From Caldifarciminota bacterium (GTDB lineage Bacteria > Hydrothermota > Hydrothermia > LBFQ01): 64,000 bases of DNA. The DNA lies in contig JALWYV010000040.1 in NCBI GenBank assembly GCA_027003075.1, forward strand, positions 56,331 to 120,330, given 5' to 3'. Every line of letters starts with the position of its first letter. The stretch's first letter is position 1. Shown here piece by piece: positions 1 to 11,300 of this stretch. Below the pieces are notes generated by a model that had not been told where the DNA came from, did not search any database, and was given only the letters and a program-made list of their open reading frames with translations. Made by a program: the position numbers and the translations under genes.

Positions 1-1
1 A

Positions 2-118
2 CACTTCATAGAACGCCCCCTTACCCTCAATACCGAACAGGTGCCTGAGAAGGACGAGATGACCGGAGGAAGATACGGGAAGAAACTCGGTTATACCCTG
101 AACTATGCCCAGAACTAA
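2..118 (+). CDS. C-terminal fragment of a protein entering from the left edge (...[17 protein letters not shown])
   Basis: Open frame from window edge to TAA at 116-118. Confidence 0.5.
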   Translation, partial: HFIERPLTLNTEQVPEKDEMTGGRYGKKLGYTLNYAQN

Positions 119-138
119 CTTTTCCACGGGCTTCCATT

Positions 139-1185
139 CTACGGACGGCTACCCTCAAATACGAGGTCCACCATCCTCTCGTAGCATACCCCTCCGTACC
201 TTCTGGCCTTTTCCTGCGATACCTTGAGGTTCTCGTCGGGATTAACTCCGAGGCGATAGGCCACCCTGCGGGCGATTATTTCGTGGATAACGTACTTCCT
301 TCCGGCAAATATCTTTATACGTTTTTCCAGCCCTTCCGTTCTCCCATGGATCGCCCTGTCGTAGAGGCTGAACCACTCGTACATGTACCTGTTCCTCTCG
401 GTCCTTGACGTGTATATGGCCGACCTCACCAGTCCGCGGGCGAGGGTTCCCTTTCCGATGGAGAACAGTACGGGTATAAACGCCGTGAGGATGCGCAGGG
501 TTATGTGGTCGTAGTTCTTCTCCATTCCCATCTTTACGTTTTTGAGTATATCTTCGGCTATCTCCTCCGGATCCCTGACACCTACGACGGCAGCACAGGA
601 GAGTATATGGGACTTTACCAGGGCCGTCATCTCCAGCCCCTCGTTTATCTGCTCTACGAGTTCCCTGTTTTCACACCTCTCAATCTCTATTCCCTTACCC
701 GCTGGATCCCTTCCGGCACACATCAACAGGAAGGCCTTCCGGCAGTCCTCCCAGAGTATCCCCGTACCCTCCGGGGCCACTTTTATAGCCCTTACAAGGT
801 ACTTGTAGGCCAGGGGGACATGCCCCAGATACTCGTAAAACAACCTTCTGGCGTTGTATATGAAGTACGTATCGTTGTAGCGCTCTATCCTCTTCAGGTA
901 CTTTAAGGCCCTCCGTGAATCCATCCTGCCTATCAGGTTGAAGGAGAGGTGATAGTAGCTTATAGCCTGCTTGAACTCCCGCGCCACATCCTCAGGCATT
1001 TCGTCCCGGTATTCCTTTAGAATCCGGGTCAGTTCCCTCAGGTACCATCCCATCTTGCTCCACCACCCCATGTTGTGCATTATGAGACCGATGTTCAGGA
1101 TTTCTAAGGCGCTCTCTATGCTTCGCGGAGAGAAAGAACGGAGTTTTGTCGTCAGCTCCTTAAGGAAATCGGAAGTTGCAGGCAT
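139..1185 (-). CDS. Hypothetical helical (TPR-like) protein
   Basis: 348-aa ORF; TAAAAT box 9 nt upstream of ATG. Confidence 0.7.
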   Translation of the reverse strand: MPATSDFLKELTTKLRSFSPRSIESALEILNIGLIMHNMGWWSKMGWYLRELTRILKEYRDEMPEDVAREFKQAISYYHLSFNLIGRMDSRRALKYLKRIERYNDTYFIYNARRLFYEYLGHVPLAYKYLVRAIKVAPEGTGILWEDCRKAFLLMCAGRDPAGKGIEIERCENRELVEQINEGLEMTALVKSHILSCAAVVGVRDPEEIAEDILKNVKMGMEKNYDHITLRILTAFIPVLFSIGKGTLARGLVRSAIYTSRTERNRYMYEWFSLYDRAIHGRTEGLEKRIKIFAGRKYVIHEIIARRVAYRLGVNPDENLKVSQEKARRYGGVCYERMVDLVFEGSRP

Positions 1186-1208
1186 CGCTTGTGTATTTTA
1201 AGGGTGGT

Positions 1209-3665
1209 TCACCTTATAACACCGAACCACTTCTCAACCCGGACGTCCTTTACCATCACCCTGAGCAGGTACATGTCGGGGGCGAGATCCGGTAGGGTTA
1301 TCTCCACCGTACTGAGAGGTCTCACCTTTACGGTCTTGAAGAAAACCCGCTTCGCCTTCATGCTCCAGACTTCCACCTTAACGTCCACGTCGGCCATGCT
1401 TCCGTCGTATCCGACCACTATCCGGATTCTACCGGTCCCTCTTACCGGGTTGGGATAGACCACGACGTTCTTATCCTCTAAGAGTGCCGGTCTCTTGAGT
1501 ACGCTGAACCCCACGGTGGCCTTAGACGAGGTGGTGTAATCGTTGTAGGCCTCAACGGAGACGGTATGCTCTCCCACGGAGAGGGTATCGGTACGCACGT
1601 AGACCTTGAGGGTCTCAACCGTTTCGTCAAAGGCGCCGTCGCCGGCGATGGCGGAGTCGTAGGGGATGCCGTCAAGGTAGAACATCCCGCCCCTTATGGG
1701 AAAGCCTGATGAGGCCTGAGCCAGTACGAGTACGCTGTCCCCCTGATACACGCTGTCGGGTGAAACGGTGACGAAATCTATGAAGACGTCCTCCTTATCC
1801 TGCGTGACGAAGAAGAAGGTGTCGGGCCTTACGTAGTTGCCTATCCTGTCCCGGAGGGAGTCCACGTACACCCACACGGTCTCCTGATAGGGGAAAGGTG
1901 AGGAGGGATATACGAGGAGCGTACGGGCGGTAGCCCAGAAGTGGGAGTAACCGGTTGAATCTATTACGGTACCACCGTAGCGTATAACCACGGAGCGTGG
2001 ACGGAAGTACGTACGATCCATAGGCTCGTTGAAGGTTATCTGTACGTGGGTACTGTTTGATACGCCCGTGGCGCTATCGCTGGGGAAGGTAGAGACCACG
2101 AAGGGGGAAACCGTGTCCACCACCTGAACGAAGAAGGAGTCCCTTCCCCTGTTCCCGGCATAATCCGACGCCAGGGCGTAGAACTTATGTATCCCCTGAG
2201 GCAGATCGGTGGAACGTATTAAACCGCATACTGTATCGGGGTTTGAGTAGGAGGGTGATCCATCGCAGGGTCTGAGGGTCATAACACGATCCCCTGCTGC
2301 ATTTTCTATCCATGCGTCCGTTATACCCGCCGAGGGAAGCGGATCCTGAACGAAGACCCGTAAGGTATCCGTATAGGGCTGATAGAGAACGATCGTATCA
2401 AGGTCGCTCGTGTCCGGATCTACGAGGACCTTCACGATTGGAGGTATGAGGTCAACCGAGGAACCCGTATTGAAAACTGTGGAATCTTCGGGATTGAGGT
2501 TGTTCCCCCACAGGTCCCGCAGGAACGTGCGGGCTTTGAATTTGACTATCTGGGAGGACGAGAAGGCAGGATCGGGGTAGAAGTGGTACGCCGTGAGGGG
2601 TCGGAGCGTATCCACGGCTATAACGAAGTAGAAGTCCCGGAAAGTGGAGTTTACCCACAGCATGGTATCGTTCACCGTGCGGGGATCCAACGGATCGTTG
2701 AAGCGGACGAAAACGTGGGTGTTGGGTGGAACGGTTGAACCGTTGGGTGGAGATATTCCCACAACGTGGAAGGTGTCCGGTTTCGGTACTACCGCAGACA
2801 GGAGACGGGCATCGCTGTCCGTAGTATCATATACGTAAACGCTGTCCCCGTAGAGGGGATGGTAGTAGATCCTGTATGTCTGAGGCGGGTGGTTGATGGA
2901 CACTATGGCGGTATCCGGCAGTACGGACCACCTGATGGAATCCTGAATATCTATACTGTCCACTACCAGGCTGTAAACAGAGTCAACGAGGCCCGACGTG
3001 AGCTTTATCCTTATCACTACGGGTGTTACGCTCCTGAGAAGGGAACCGGCAGGGGCAAGCATCCTCGCGTACGCCTGGACGAGCCTTAATGAGTCGGCCG
3101 TCCCGTCCCCATCCACGTCGCCTATGGTGTCGTACCTCATGAAAGGCGCGAAAACGCACGTATCTAACACCGTCCACGTGTCCCCTACGGTGGCTCCCCG
3201 TTTGAAGAACCTTATACCTTCGTAAGTGTAAGGGGCAAAGCCTGCGGATGTATCCCGTACGTAGACGAAGTTAATTTTGTGGAGGTTCTCGTCCGTGGCT
3301 ATTATTGAGGCGAGGAGTTCGGGTGTGAGGCTATCTCCGATGATGGTGCTGTCGGTGAAGTTGAAGTGCTCAACTACGGCCACGGTGTATCTCTGATTGG
3401 AGGGAAACGTACAGAAGGCGAACCGATTTGTATCCAGAGTCTGAACGGTTATAACGCTATCCCTGAAGAATCCGCTTCCGTACTCGCTCCCCCTGACCCG
3501 GTATACGAAAAGTGAACCCGGCCTCATTCCGATAAATCCCAGATCTGCCATAGGGGGGAGCGCACTGCTCGGATTTACCTTCAGATCAAGTTTTATCCCG
3601 GGTCTGGAGAAACGTTTTACCCGGTCTATTGCCGGGTCTACGGTTATGAGAGCGTACAGGAACAT
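1209..3665 (-). CDS. Large surface/secreted protein with SbsA-type Ig-like repeats and a T9SS type A-like C-terminal domain
   Basis: Repeated 'P.DGATGV...VxIxFxExMD' motifs; C-terminus NVVVYPNPVRG...LAPDMYLLRV...WFGVIR. Confidence 0.8.
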   Translation of the reverse strand: MFLYALITVDPAIDRVKRFSRPGIKLDLKVNPSSALPPMADLGFIGMRPGSLFVYRVRGSEYGSGFFRDSVITVQTLDTNRFAFCTFPSNQRYTVAVVEHFNFTDSTIIGDSLTPELLASIIATDENLHKINFVYVRDTSAGFAPYTYEGIRFFKRGATVGDTWTVLDTCVFAPFMRYDTIGDVDGDGTADSLRLVQAYARMLAPAGSLLRSVTPVVIRIKLTSGLVDSVYSLVVDSIDIQDSIRWSVLPDTAIVSINHPPQTYRIYYHPLYGDSVYVYDTTDSDARLLSAVVPKPDTFHVVGISPPNGSTVPPNTHVFVRFNDPLDPRTVNDTMLWVNSTFRDFYFVIAVDTLRPLTAYHFYPDPAFSSSQIVKFKARTFLRDLWGNNLNPEDSTVFNTGSSVDLIPPIVKVLVDPDTSDLDTIVLYQPYTDTLRVFVQDPLPSAGITDAWIENAAGDRVMTLRPCDGSPSYSNPDTVCGLIRSTDLPQGIHKFYALASDYAGNRGRDSFFVQVVDTVSPFVVSTFPSDSATGVSNSTHVQITFNEPMDRTYFRPRSVVIRYGGTVIDSTGYSHFWATARTLLVYPSSPFPYQETVWVYVDSLRDRIGNYVRPDTFFFVTQDKEDVFIDFVTVSPDSVYQGDSVLVLAQASSGFPIRGGMFYLDGIPYDSAIAGDGAFDETVETLKVYVRTDTLSVGEHTVSVEAYNDYTTSSKATVGFSVLKRPALLEDKNVVVYPNPVRGTGRIRIVVGYDGSMADVDVKVEVWSMKAKRVFFKTVKVRPLSTVEITLPDLAPDMYLLRVMVKDVRVEKWFGVIR

Positions 3666-3676
3666 CCCTTGACCTC

Positions 3677-5287
3677 CTACTTCTCAACGACGTTCTTAAG
3701 CCTGAAATACACGTTCCTGTAGCGCTCGTTCTCCGGATCCAGCTCGTAAGCCTGTTTTACGTAGATGTAAGCCTTCATTATATCCCCCTTCTGGTAGTAG
3801 GACAGGGCCTTCACGTAGAGCGTGGATGCGTCCTCTTTCATCTTCTGTATTACCCACGTCAGGAGGCTGCTCGCCTCGGTGTTCGGCTCTATCTTCAGGA
3901 CCTTTTCAAGGTAGTACTTGGCCTCAACGTACTCCTTCCTCGCTATAGCCCTCTTCGCCTTAGCCATCAGGTTATCAACGACCCTGTTCAGCCGTACCTG
4001 CAGTTCCCTCTTCTCCCTGCTGTCGGGCAGCTCCTTCAGTAGACGAGCGGCGGCGAGGACCCTGCCCTCGTCAAGCAGACGCCTTGCCTTTTGAACCTTA
4101 CTCTCCTTAACCCTTTTCTGGGCCTTCTCTTCCACCTTCTCCTGAGCCTTTTTCCGCTTCAGCTTAGATAAAATGAGCCTTTGGTACTTAAGGGCGTCGG
4201 GGTCTTCCGGGAACTCGTCCAGCATAAGGTAAACTTCTGCAAGGGCATCCGAATAGGCCTTTCTGTTGTACAGGGTCCTTATACGTTTCAGGTACTCCTG
4301 CCTTCTGTTCTCGGTTATGAGGCGTTTTAAACTGTCTATTTTGCCATCAAGCGAACTGTCCTTCAGGAGGGCCGCTGCTATCTCAAGTTTCCTCAGGGCA
4401 GATGCGGGGTCTTCCGTATTCTGAGCATCCTCAACGAGGCGAAGGGCGTACGTGCGGGCCTGATCCTCCATCTCCTTTATCTTCCTCTCCACAGCTCTAA
4501 GTCTCTTCTCGTGTTCGGCCAGTATCCTCCCGTGCCTCTCTATCGTCCTCTCAAACACCCTCTGCTTCTCAAAGAGGAAGGAGAAGCCTATCCGGTGCGT
4601 CCCGTACCCCATGGCCGTAACGTACTCGTAGGAGTACCCGAATACGAGGGAACCCATCTGGAGGTTCATGCCCCCGGAAAGGTACTTGTAGGACGGTGCG
4701 AGGTAGATCTCGGCAAAGGGAAGGCGGAAACCCGCGTATACACCCACGTCAACGTCCACGTCAGCGTACAGGCTGGAGAAAAGACCCAGACCGAAGTTGC
4801 CGAAGAACCTCTTGCCTCCGGCGTACACCTCCGGTAGGGTAAAGACCTTCCCCAGCCCGCTCTCCGACGAGTAGGCCAGGCCGACGTTCTGGAGGGTTAT
4901 CAGCACCTCGGCATCGTCGAAATAACCCCGTGCGAACGCGTTAAGGGTCAGGGCGTAGGACTGCCAGTTATGTATTCTGCCGTACATGATACCCGGCCCC
5001 ACGCCGAACGCCCATCCCATACTACCGAGATCCCTGTTGGAGAACATCGCCACCGTACCGATGAAGTAGGGCGAGTAGGAGCCGTACACCCTACCGTTCT
5101 CGTCCACGAGTTCCACGTCGTTGATATAACTTCCCCGGACCCTGAGCCACACTCTGTCCGTGGAGAAGGTTATCTCCTCCTGTCTCAGTCCGAGGAAGTA
5201 CTCCCTGTGGTAGAGGCTTAAGGCTCCGGGGAAGAAAAAGGCGTTGACGCCGCTCCCCAGATACCAGAAGGAAAAGCCCATAAACAC
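3677..5287 (-). CDS. Predicted outer-membrane barrel (PorV/PorQ-like) + coiled coil + TPR protein
   Basis: Paralog of 11687-13288 (YHREYF.GxRQEEITFxTDR...ENERYRNVYFRLK); Gly/aromatic-rich N-terminal half, helical C-terminal half. Confidence 0.65.
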   Translation of the reverse strand: MFMGFSFWYLGSGVNAFFFPGALSLYHREYFLGLRQEEITFSTDRVWLRVRGSYINDVELVDENGRVYGSYSPYFIGTVAMFSNRDLGSMGWAFGVGPGIMYGRIHNWQSYALTLNAFARGYFDDAEVLITLQNVGLAYSSESGLGKVFTLPEVYAGGKRFFGNFGLGLFSSLYADVDVDVGVYAGFRLPFAEIYLAPSYKYLSGGMNLQMGSLVFGYSYEYVTAMGYGTHRIGFSFLFEKQRVFERTIERHGRILAEHEKRLRAVERKIKEMEDQARTYALRLVEDAQNTEDPASALRKLEIAAALLKDSSLDGKIDSLKRLITENRRQEYLKRIRTLYNRKAYSDALAEVYLMLDEFPEDPDALKYQRLILSKLKRKKAQEKVEEKAQKRVKESKVQKARRLLDEGRVLAAARLLKELPDSREKRELQVRLNRVVDNLMAKAKRAIARKEYVEAKYYLEKVLKIEPNTEASSLLTWVIQKMKEDASTLYVKALSYYQKGDIMKAYIYVKQAYELDPENERYRNVYFRLKNVVEK

Positions 5288-5346
5288 CTATCTATTTTAT
5301 AGGGGAGGATGAAGGAGCCGGGCATTTCCGCCGTAGAATCGGAGCC

Positions 5347-5781
5347 ATGGTGATCGCCATAGGAAGCGACCACAGGGGCTACGCCCTGAAGGAGTTCCTG
5401 AAGGAGGCTTTGAAGGAAAAGGGGTACGAGGTAATAGACGTGGGTACGGATTCGCCGGAGCGTACGGACTACCCCGTATACGCCAGAGCAGTGGGGAAGG
5501 AGGTCGTGGAGGGCCGGGCCGATTACGGTGTACTCATATGCGCCACGGGTATAGGTATGAGCATAGCCGCAAACAAGGTTAAGGGGGTAAGGGCGGCCCA
5601 CGTTTGTAACGACGAGCTGGTCTCCCTATCCCGGAGACACAACGACGCCAACGTCCTGTGCTTTGGCAGTCTGTATACGGACGAGGAAACCGCCCTCAGG
5701 TGGGTGGAGATATTCGTAAGTACGGAGTTTGAAGGGGGAAGGCACGCCCGAAGGGTGGGTATGTTAGAGGAAGGGGTATGA
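5347..5781 (+). CDS. rpiB: Ribose-5-phosphate isomerase B
   Basis: MVIAIGSDHRGYALKEFLKEAL...GTDSPERTDYP...GVLICATGIGMSIAANKVKGVRAA...SRRHNDANVLCFG. Confidence 0.95.
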   Translation: MVIAIGSDHRGYALKEFLKEALKEKGYEVIDVGTDSPERTDYPVYARAVGKEVVEGRADYGVLICATGIGMSIAANKVKGVRAAHVCNDELVSLSRRHNDANVLCFGSLYTDEETALRWVEIFVSTEFEGGRHARRVGMLEEGV

Positions 5782-6278
5782 AGAGGGTATTACTCCTGTT
5801 CGTTGTGATTTTTCTATTTACGGGATGCAGGAGGGATACACCGGTTAACTCCGAGGATCCTGAAGATCCCTTTGCAGCCGTTCCCCACGCCCGCGACTTC
5901 GTCCGCAGGTACAAGCCCGAAGAGATAGGCATGCCCCTGTACCCCGGTGCCGTAGTTGAGTACTACGAGAACGATTTTGTAATGTCGGGAAAAGCCCTTG
6001 AGGCGAGGGCCGCACTCCGTACCACCGACGGTATGGATAAAGTTGTGGATTTCTACAGGCATGCCTTTCGGGAACGGTACGGCTCACCGACCTACGAGTA
6101 CGAGTCCCCGACCTATTACATGGCAGAGAAGCGACAGGACAGTTCCACCACTTTCCCCTTCTTCGTGGTGGCTGTGGCCGATATGGGTTCTTACCGGAGG
6201 ATAACCCTGCACCGCCTTCCGGGGTACGACAACGTGAACGGCGAGGGAAATGTTCGTACTTCTGTTCGGTTTAGGTAG
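5778..6278 (+). CDS. Lipoprotein, hypothetical
   Basis: Signal peptide with lipobox (VVIFLFTGC); ATGA overlap with rpiB. Confidence 0.7.
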   Translation: MKRVLLLFVVIFLFTGCRRDTPVNSEDPEDPFAAVPHARDFVRRYKPEEIGMPLYPGAVVEYYENDFVMSGKALEARAALRTTDGMDKVVDFYRHAFRERYGSPTYEYESPTYYMAEKRQDSSTTFPFFVVAVADMGSYRRITLHRLPGYDNVNGEGNVRTSVRFR

Positions 6279-6822
6279 CAGGGTGGACCCCGGGAGGGTG
6301 CTCTACGAGAAGCACTGCGTATCCTGTCACTATCCGGATAACGATCTGAGGCCTCCTGCTCCACCTCTGGAGAGGTACCGCACCACGGTTGAATACACCC
6401 TTAAGATCATGCGGGAAGGGGTACCCGGTTCATGCATGCCGCAGTTTGACAGCCTTAGCGAGAAGGAAAGGCTCGCCATAGCCCGTTTCGTGGCCAATAT
6501 GAACCGGGACGTTAAGGTGAATACCCCTCCGGATCTCGTACGCAGGGGTGAGATGGTGTATTACGACGTCTGCGCCCCGTGCCACGGCGATGACGGGAGC
6601 GGGAGTACCTTCGGAGACGACGTTCCACCACCTCCAGACTTCAGGCAGTTCAACCCTCTACCTGAGCAGACGATCCGCATCCTGAACGAAGGAATACCCG
6701 GAACGGCCATGTACTCCTTCAGGGATATACTCTCACCGGAGGACAAGCGGGCCGTTGCCATTTACATCCTTACACTATTCGGCAAAGGTGAGAATACTGG
6801 TACTGACGGCTCGGTACGGTAG
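6250..6822 (+). CDS. Di-heme c-type cytochrome
   Basis: Two CxxCH motifs (CVSCH, CAPCH), each with a following Met ligand context. Confidence 0.85.
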   Translation: MFVLLFGLGSRVDPGRVLYEKHCVSCHYPDNDLRPPAPPLERYRTTVEYTLKIMREGVPGSCMPQFDSLSEKERLAIARFVANMNRDVKVNTPPDLVRRGEMVYYDVCAPCHGDDGSGSTFGDDVPPPPDFRQFNPLPEQTIRILNEGIPGTAMYSFRDILSPEDKRAVAIYILTLFGKGENTGTDGSVR

Positions 6823-7888
6823 CGGCCACCTGATAGCCGCGCGGGGGATAGTTGACGCCTTAAAGTACAGCGGTGTTGAGTACGCGCTGAGCAATGTGGA
6901 CTTCAGCGTTCTGGATATAGTTGAGAGCGGAGGCATAACCGAAAAGGCCTCGTCCAGAGCGTACGAGATACTTATGAGGAGGGGACATGGTATATGGAAG
7001 ATCCTGTACAACGCCCAGGCCCTCGCCGCCTCTCCCTTCAGGAGACTATACCGTTTTCAGGTCAGGAACTTCGTGAGGATGGTGGAGGAGTGGAATCCCG
7101 ATGCGGTTATAAGTACCCACTTCCTGACCTCGCTCATAGGGGTCATGTACACCGAAAGGACGGGGAAACCCACGTTTACGGTTATAACGGACTTCGCCGT
7201 TCACCCCCTGTGGGTATGGGAGGGTACCCGGAGGTACTACGTGGGCCTTGAGAGGACGGCCCGGGAGGGGCTTTTGAAGGGGAAAGACGTCCTAGTAAGT
7301 GGTATACCCCTGAGGAAGGGCTTCTGGAACCCGCCGGGTAGGGAAGATGCCCGTAAGGAACTGGGTTACCCCATGCATAGAACGGTGGTTCTCGTATCGG
7401 CCGGGTCCTACGCCTCGGTTAAGGTGGAACCCCTGCTCATAAAACTCCGGGATATGGGAGCGTTCGTCGTTCTGCTCGCCGGCAGGAAAAGAAGTGCCTA
7501 CGAGAGGTTCGTACGTTTCTATGAGGAATCGGGGATAGAGGGGGTGGTTTACCCGTTCGTGGACTTCGTCCCGAAGATAATGGCCGCCTCCGACCTCTTC
7601 GTCACCAAGGCGGGAGGGGTTTCCGTCGCGGAGGCTCTCGCCGTGGGTCTTCCCATGGTCTTCGTGAACAATATGCCCGGTCAGGAGGAGATGAACGCCC
7701 GGATAATAGAGGAGGAGGGAGCCGGGATAAACGCGTGTACGCCGGATAACGCCCTGAAGGTGATTGAGGAACTGATGAGTAAACCCGAAAGGTTAGAGGT
7801 AATGCGCGAGAGGGCCAGATCTCTGGGAAAACCGAAAGCGTCCCTCCGTATCATCGGGGATATAGTTTCCCTTCTCAACTCCCAATAG
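6788..7888 (+). CDS. MGDG-synthase/MurG-like glycosyltransferase
   Basis: VRILVLTARYGSGHLIAARGI...TKAGGVSVAEALAVGLPMVFVNNMPGQEEMNARII; start moved to GTG 6788. Confidence 0.8.
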   Translation: MRILVLTARYGSGHLIAARGIVDALKYSGVEYALSNVDFSVLDIVESGGITEKASSRAYEILMRRGHGIWKILYNAQALAASPFRRLYRFQVRNFVRMVEEWNPDAVISTHFLTSLIGVMYTERTGKPTFTVITDFAVHPLWVWEGTRRYYVGLERTAREGLLKGKDVLVSGIPLRKGFWNPPGREDARKELGYPMHRTVVLVSAGSYASVKVEPLLIKLRDMGAFVVLLAGRKRSAYERFVRFYEESGIEGVVYPFVDFVPKIMAASDLFVTKAGGVSVAEALAVGLPMVFVNNMPGQEEMNARIIEEEGAGINACTPDNALKVIEELMSKPERLEVMRERARSLGKPKASLRIIGDIVSLLNSQ

Positions 7889-7911
7889 CAACGTCGGTAT
7901 AATTTCCTGCA

Positions 7912-8337
7912 ATGCGGGTCCTCTTAATGACAGCGTGCGGCAGAAGTAAGGAGAAGACGCCATTACCCGCATGGAGGCTGTACAGATCCTCCCGTATCAG
8001 GTTCCTTAAGAAGGTGGCGGATGCTACGGGGGTGAGGTACGCAATACTGAGCGCCCGCTACGGGGTTGTAGACTCCGACGAGATCATACCCCCCTACGAG
8101 GAGATCATGACTTCTGAGAGGTGCGAGAAACTCCTTCCGCAGATCGTTGCAAAACTCCGCAATTTCAACCCCGAAGTTATAGTTTTCTACAGGGGAGGGG
8201 CGAGGCGGGAGTATCTGGACTGCCTTAAAAAGGCGGCTAACGCCCTTGGCATAAGGGTAATAGAGGTCGGCTATGCCAACATGGGGGATATCCGCAGGGT
8301 TGAGGCGATAATCAACGACCTCATCGGCGGCAGGTGA
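7912..8337 (+). CDS. DUF6884-like protein
   Basis: LLMTACGRSKEKTPLPAWRLYRSSRIRF...ILSARYGVVDSDEIIPPYE; TATAAT 8 nt upstream of ATG. Confidence 0.7.
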   Translation: MRVLLMTACGRSKEKTPLPAWRLYRSSRIRFLKKVADATGVRYAILSARYGVVDSDEIIPPYEEIMTSERCEKLLPQIVAKLRNFNPEVIVFYRGGARREYLDCLKKAANALGIRVIEVGYANMGDIRRVEAIINDLIGGR

Positions 8338-8346
8338 CCCTACCCC

Positions 8347-11300
8347 CTACCGGACTACGGAGAACCACATCTCCACCTTCTGATCCCGCGCCCGTATCCT
8401 GAGCAGGTAGAGTCCGGGTGGTAAGTTGGGGAGGTTTATGACGTGGGTTCTGAAGCCCTCAAACATGCGGGAGGTTGAGAACACCTTCCTCGCCTTCAGG
8501 TCAAACACCTCCACCGTGGCCAGCGCATCGTCGCCGAGGACGAACCGCACCTTCGCCTGGCCCCTCGCCGGGTTGGGATAGACCACTACGTTTTCCCTGC
8601 TGAGGAACGGGACCCGCAGAACGTAGAACCTGGACTCGGGTGAGGTGCCGGAGTCGTAGGCGTTGTACCCCCTGATAACGACCGTGTGAACGCCCTCCTT
8701 CTCCGTATACAGCTTGACGGCAACGGTCTCCTCCACCTCGTCGTAGGCTCCGTCAATGGGAAGCATACTCAGGTTAACATCTCCGTCCAGTATTATCTCA
8801 GCCCCCGTTATGGGGTAGGTGGATAGGACGACCCCCACGACCTCAACGCTGTCTCCGGAACCTACGTAGACCGTATCCGGTGAGACAGACAGTATTCTGA
8901 CGGAAACCGAAGCGTTGGATATTATCCGGAAGGAGAAGCTGTCGGGTAGCATCAGGTTTCCGGAGAGGTCAGCGAAGGAGTCCACCTTTACCCTCACCGT
9001 ACTATCGTAGGGGAAGGGCGATGAGGGGTTTAGGCGGAGGATGCTCAGGCTCTCCCACACGTGAGAGTAGGCGTAGGTCGTTGAGCCAACGCTTATACGG
9101 ACGCTCCCGAAGGTACTCGTATCCATGTCCTCGGAGAATACCAGTCTTACGTCCGTGTTGGGTGAGACTCCCGCGTCACCGTCGGAAGGTTCGGTGAGGA
9201 GGAGGTAAGGGGGAACGGTATCGTTGAAGGCCACCCAGACGCTGTCGTACCCCACGTTGTTGCTGCGGTCGTAGGCGAAGGCCTTGAGGAGATATACGCC
9301 GGTAGGTACGCCGGGCATGGTGAAGCATGAAGTATCAGGATCCCCATAAAGGGAACCGTTGCAGTTGGTGGGCTTGCTGTAGGTCCGATCCAGAAGTACC
9401 CAGTCCACCCTCTGGATACCTCCGGGGTCGCTCACATGGGCTCTTACGATGTCACCAGCGTTGTATAGGGCTATGGTGTCGTTTGCGGGAGATATGATGT
9501 AAACTGTCGGGGGTGTGTTGTCCTGACCGCTTCCCACCGTGAAGGTTACGGTCTTCGGAACCAGCCTCCTCCCATCCTCGTCCAATATTCCGTCCGTGAA
9601 CTCAACGCTCACCTCTTCGCCGGCCGTGAAGTCGGGGTACGGATCAAGGGTACAGTAGTCGGGTGTGGGGCAACTGTAAAAGTAGCCGTGGGAACCCGAT
9701 ATGCTTCCCGTTATAACGATGTTCCCGGATATGGTGGTCGTATCCATGTCCCTGGAGAACTGGACTCCGACGTTCGTATTGGTGGGAACTCCGATCGCTC
9801 CGCTATCGGGTACGGTGAACACGACCACGGGCCTGAGGGTATCAACCTCCTGTGTCCTGAAGGTTATAACCTTAGGGGTCAGGGATACGGTACCGCTCCG
9901 GTCATTTATATCACTGGTAAACTCAACGGTCACGATCTCGGACGGACGGAACAGGGGAGAAGGATCAAGGACGCAGAATAGGTTGGTGGGACAGGTCACG
10001 GAGAAAGAGTAATATCGTACGGACGACCCGTCCCACCCGCGGATGCTCACCGAACTACCGTTAACGGTTGAAGTATCCACCTCATCCGAGAACCACACGC
10101 CGATGTTGGCGTTGAGGGGTACGTCTATCTCGCCGCTATCGGGGGAAGTCAGGACGACAAAAAGGGAGCCGGGAGGTGGAGGTGCAGCCGTGCGAAAGGA
10201 GAAGGTGTACGGTACCAGACCGTTCCCCGCCGTGTCCGTGATCCCGTCGCTTAAATGTACCGTTACAAGGGTGTCGCTCGGAAAGGGGGAGTGGTTTATT
10301 ACGCAGGTGTCCGGGGCGGTGCAGGAGGTGGTGAAGGACACTGTGGGCGTTATTGAGACGGTGGAGGTATTAAAGGTGAGAGGATCCACAGGTTCGCTGA
10401 AGGCTATCCATACGGTGGCCGTCTCCGGTATACCCGTGGCACCGTCCGGAGGGTAAGTGTTGTTGACGGTAGGGGAGATGGTGTCAGACACGACGACGGA
10501 CGTGGAACAGGGGACGGATACAGACGGAGAGGACATGGGGGTGAGTGGATAGAATACGCTGGAGTACGTTGACATCCACGGAGAAATCATTATGGAGGTG
10601 CTGGATTCGGAAACGGAGAGATTTTGAGTATCTACAGGGACGTACGATGTGTCACACGGGCCGAAATTCGCCGTCTGTTTCAGAAACACGGTCGTTGACC
10701 CTGCAACCCCCTCTCCAAGGAGGATAAAATCGGAGTACGTGTAGGAGACTCCGGATAGTATACGGGAGGAGGTAAAGGCATAAGACGAAAGTACGTTCCC
10801 GGACGTATCCATAACCACAGCTCCCCCGTGGGTTAAAGGAGCCGAGAGGGATCCGAAGATGACGAACCTGCCGTCGCCAAAGGAAACGACACCGCGGACG
10901 TAGTGATGGGATGCCGGTGAGGAAGATGGGTAGAGCATTACCGTACGTATGTGATTTCCATCCGGAGCGAGCAGAGTATAAGCCCATCGGGTATAGGAGG
11001 CACTATCTACGGTGTAGGCTACCAGTATTTTCCCGTCGGGTAAGACGTCAAGGTATACGTCCCGCTGGGAAATCCCAAAGGGAGAAGGTAATTCTATCCT
11101 TTTAACCCACGATACGCTTGTCAGGTCAACGTTCACGCTCGCAACGTACAGTCTATCGCTCTCTTCAACCATAGCAAGGGCAATTGCTCCGGAGGATATG
11201 AGTTCCATATCTCCGAAACCGTACCCATCGTCCGGCATTATTCCATCCAGATCCGATGTACGTACAACGTTGCCGCCAGCCGTAAGAACGATCCTGTAAA

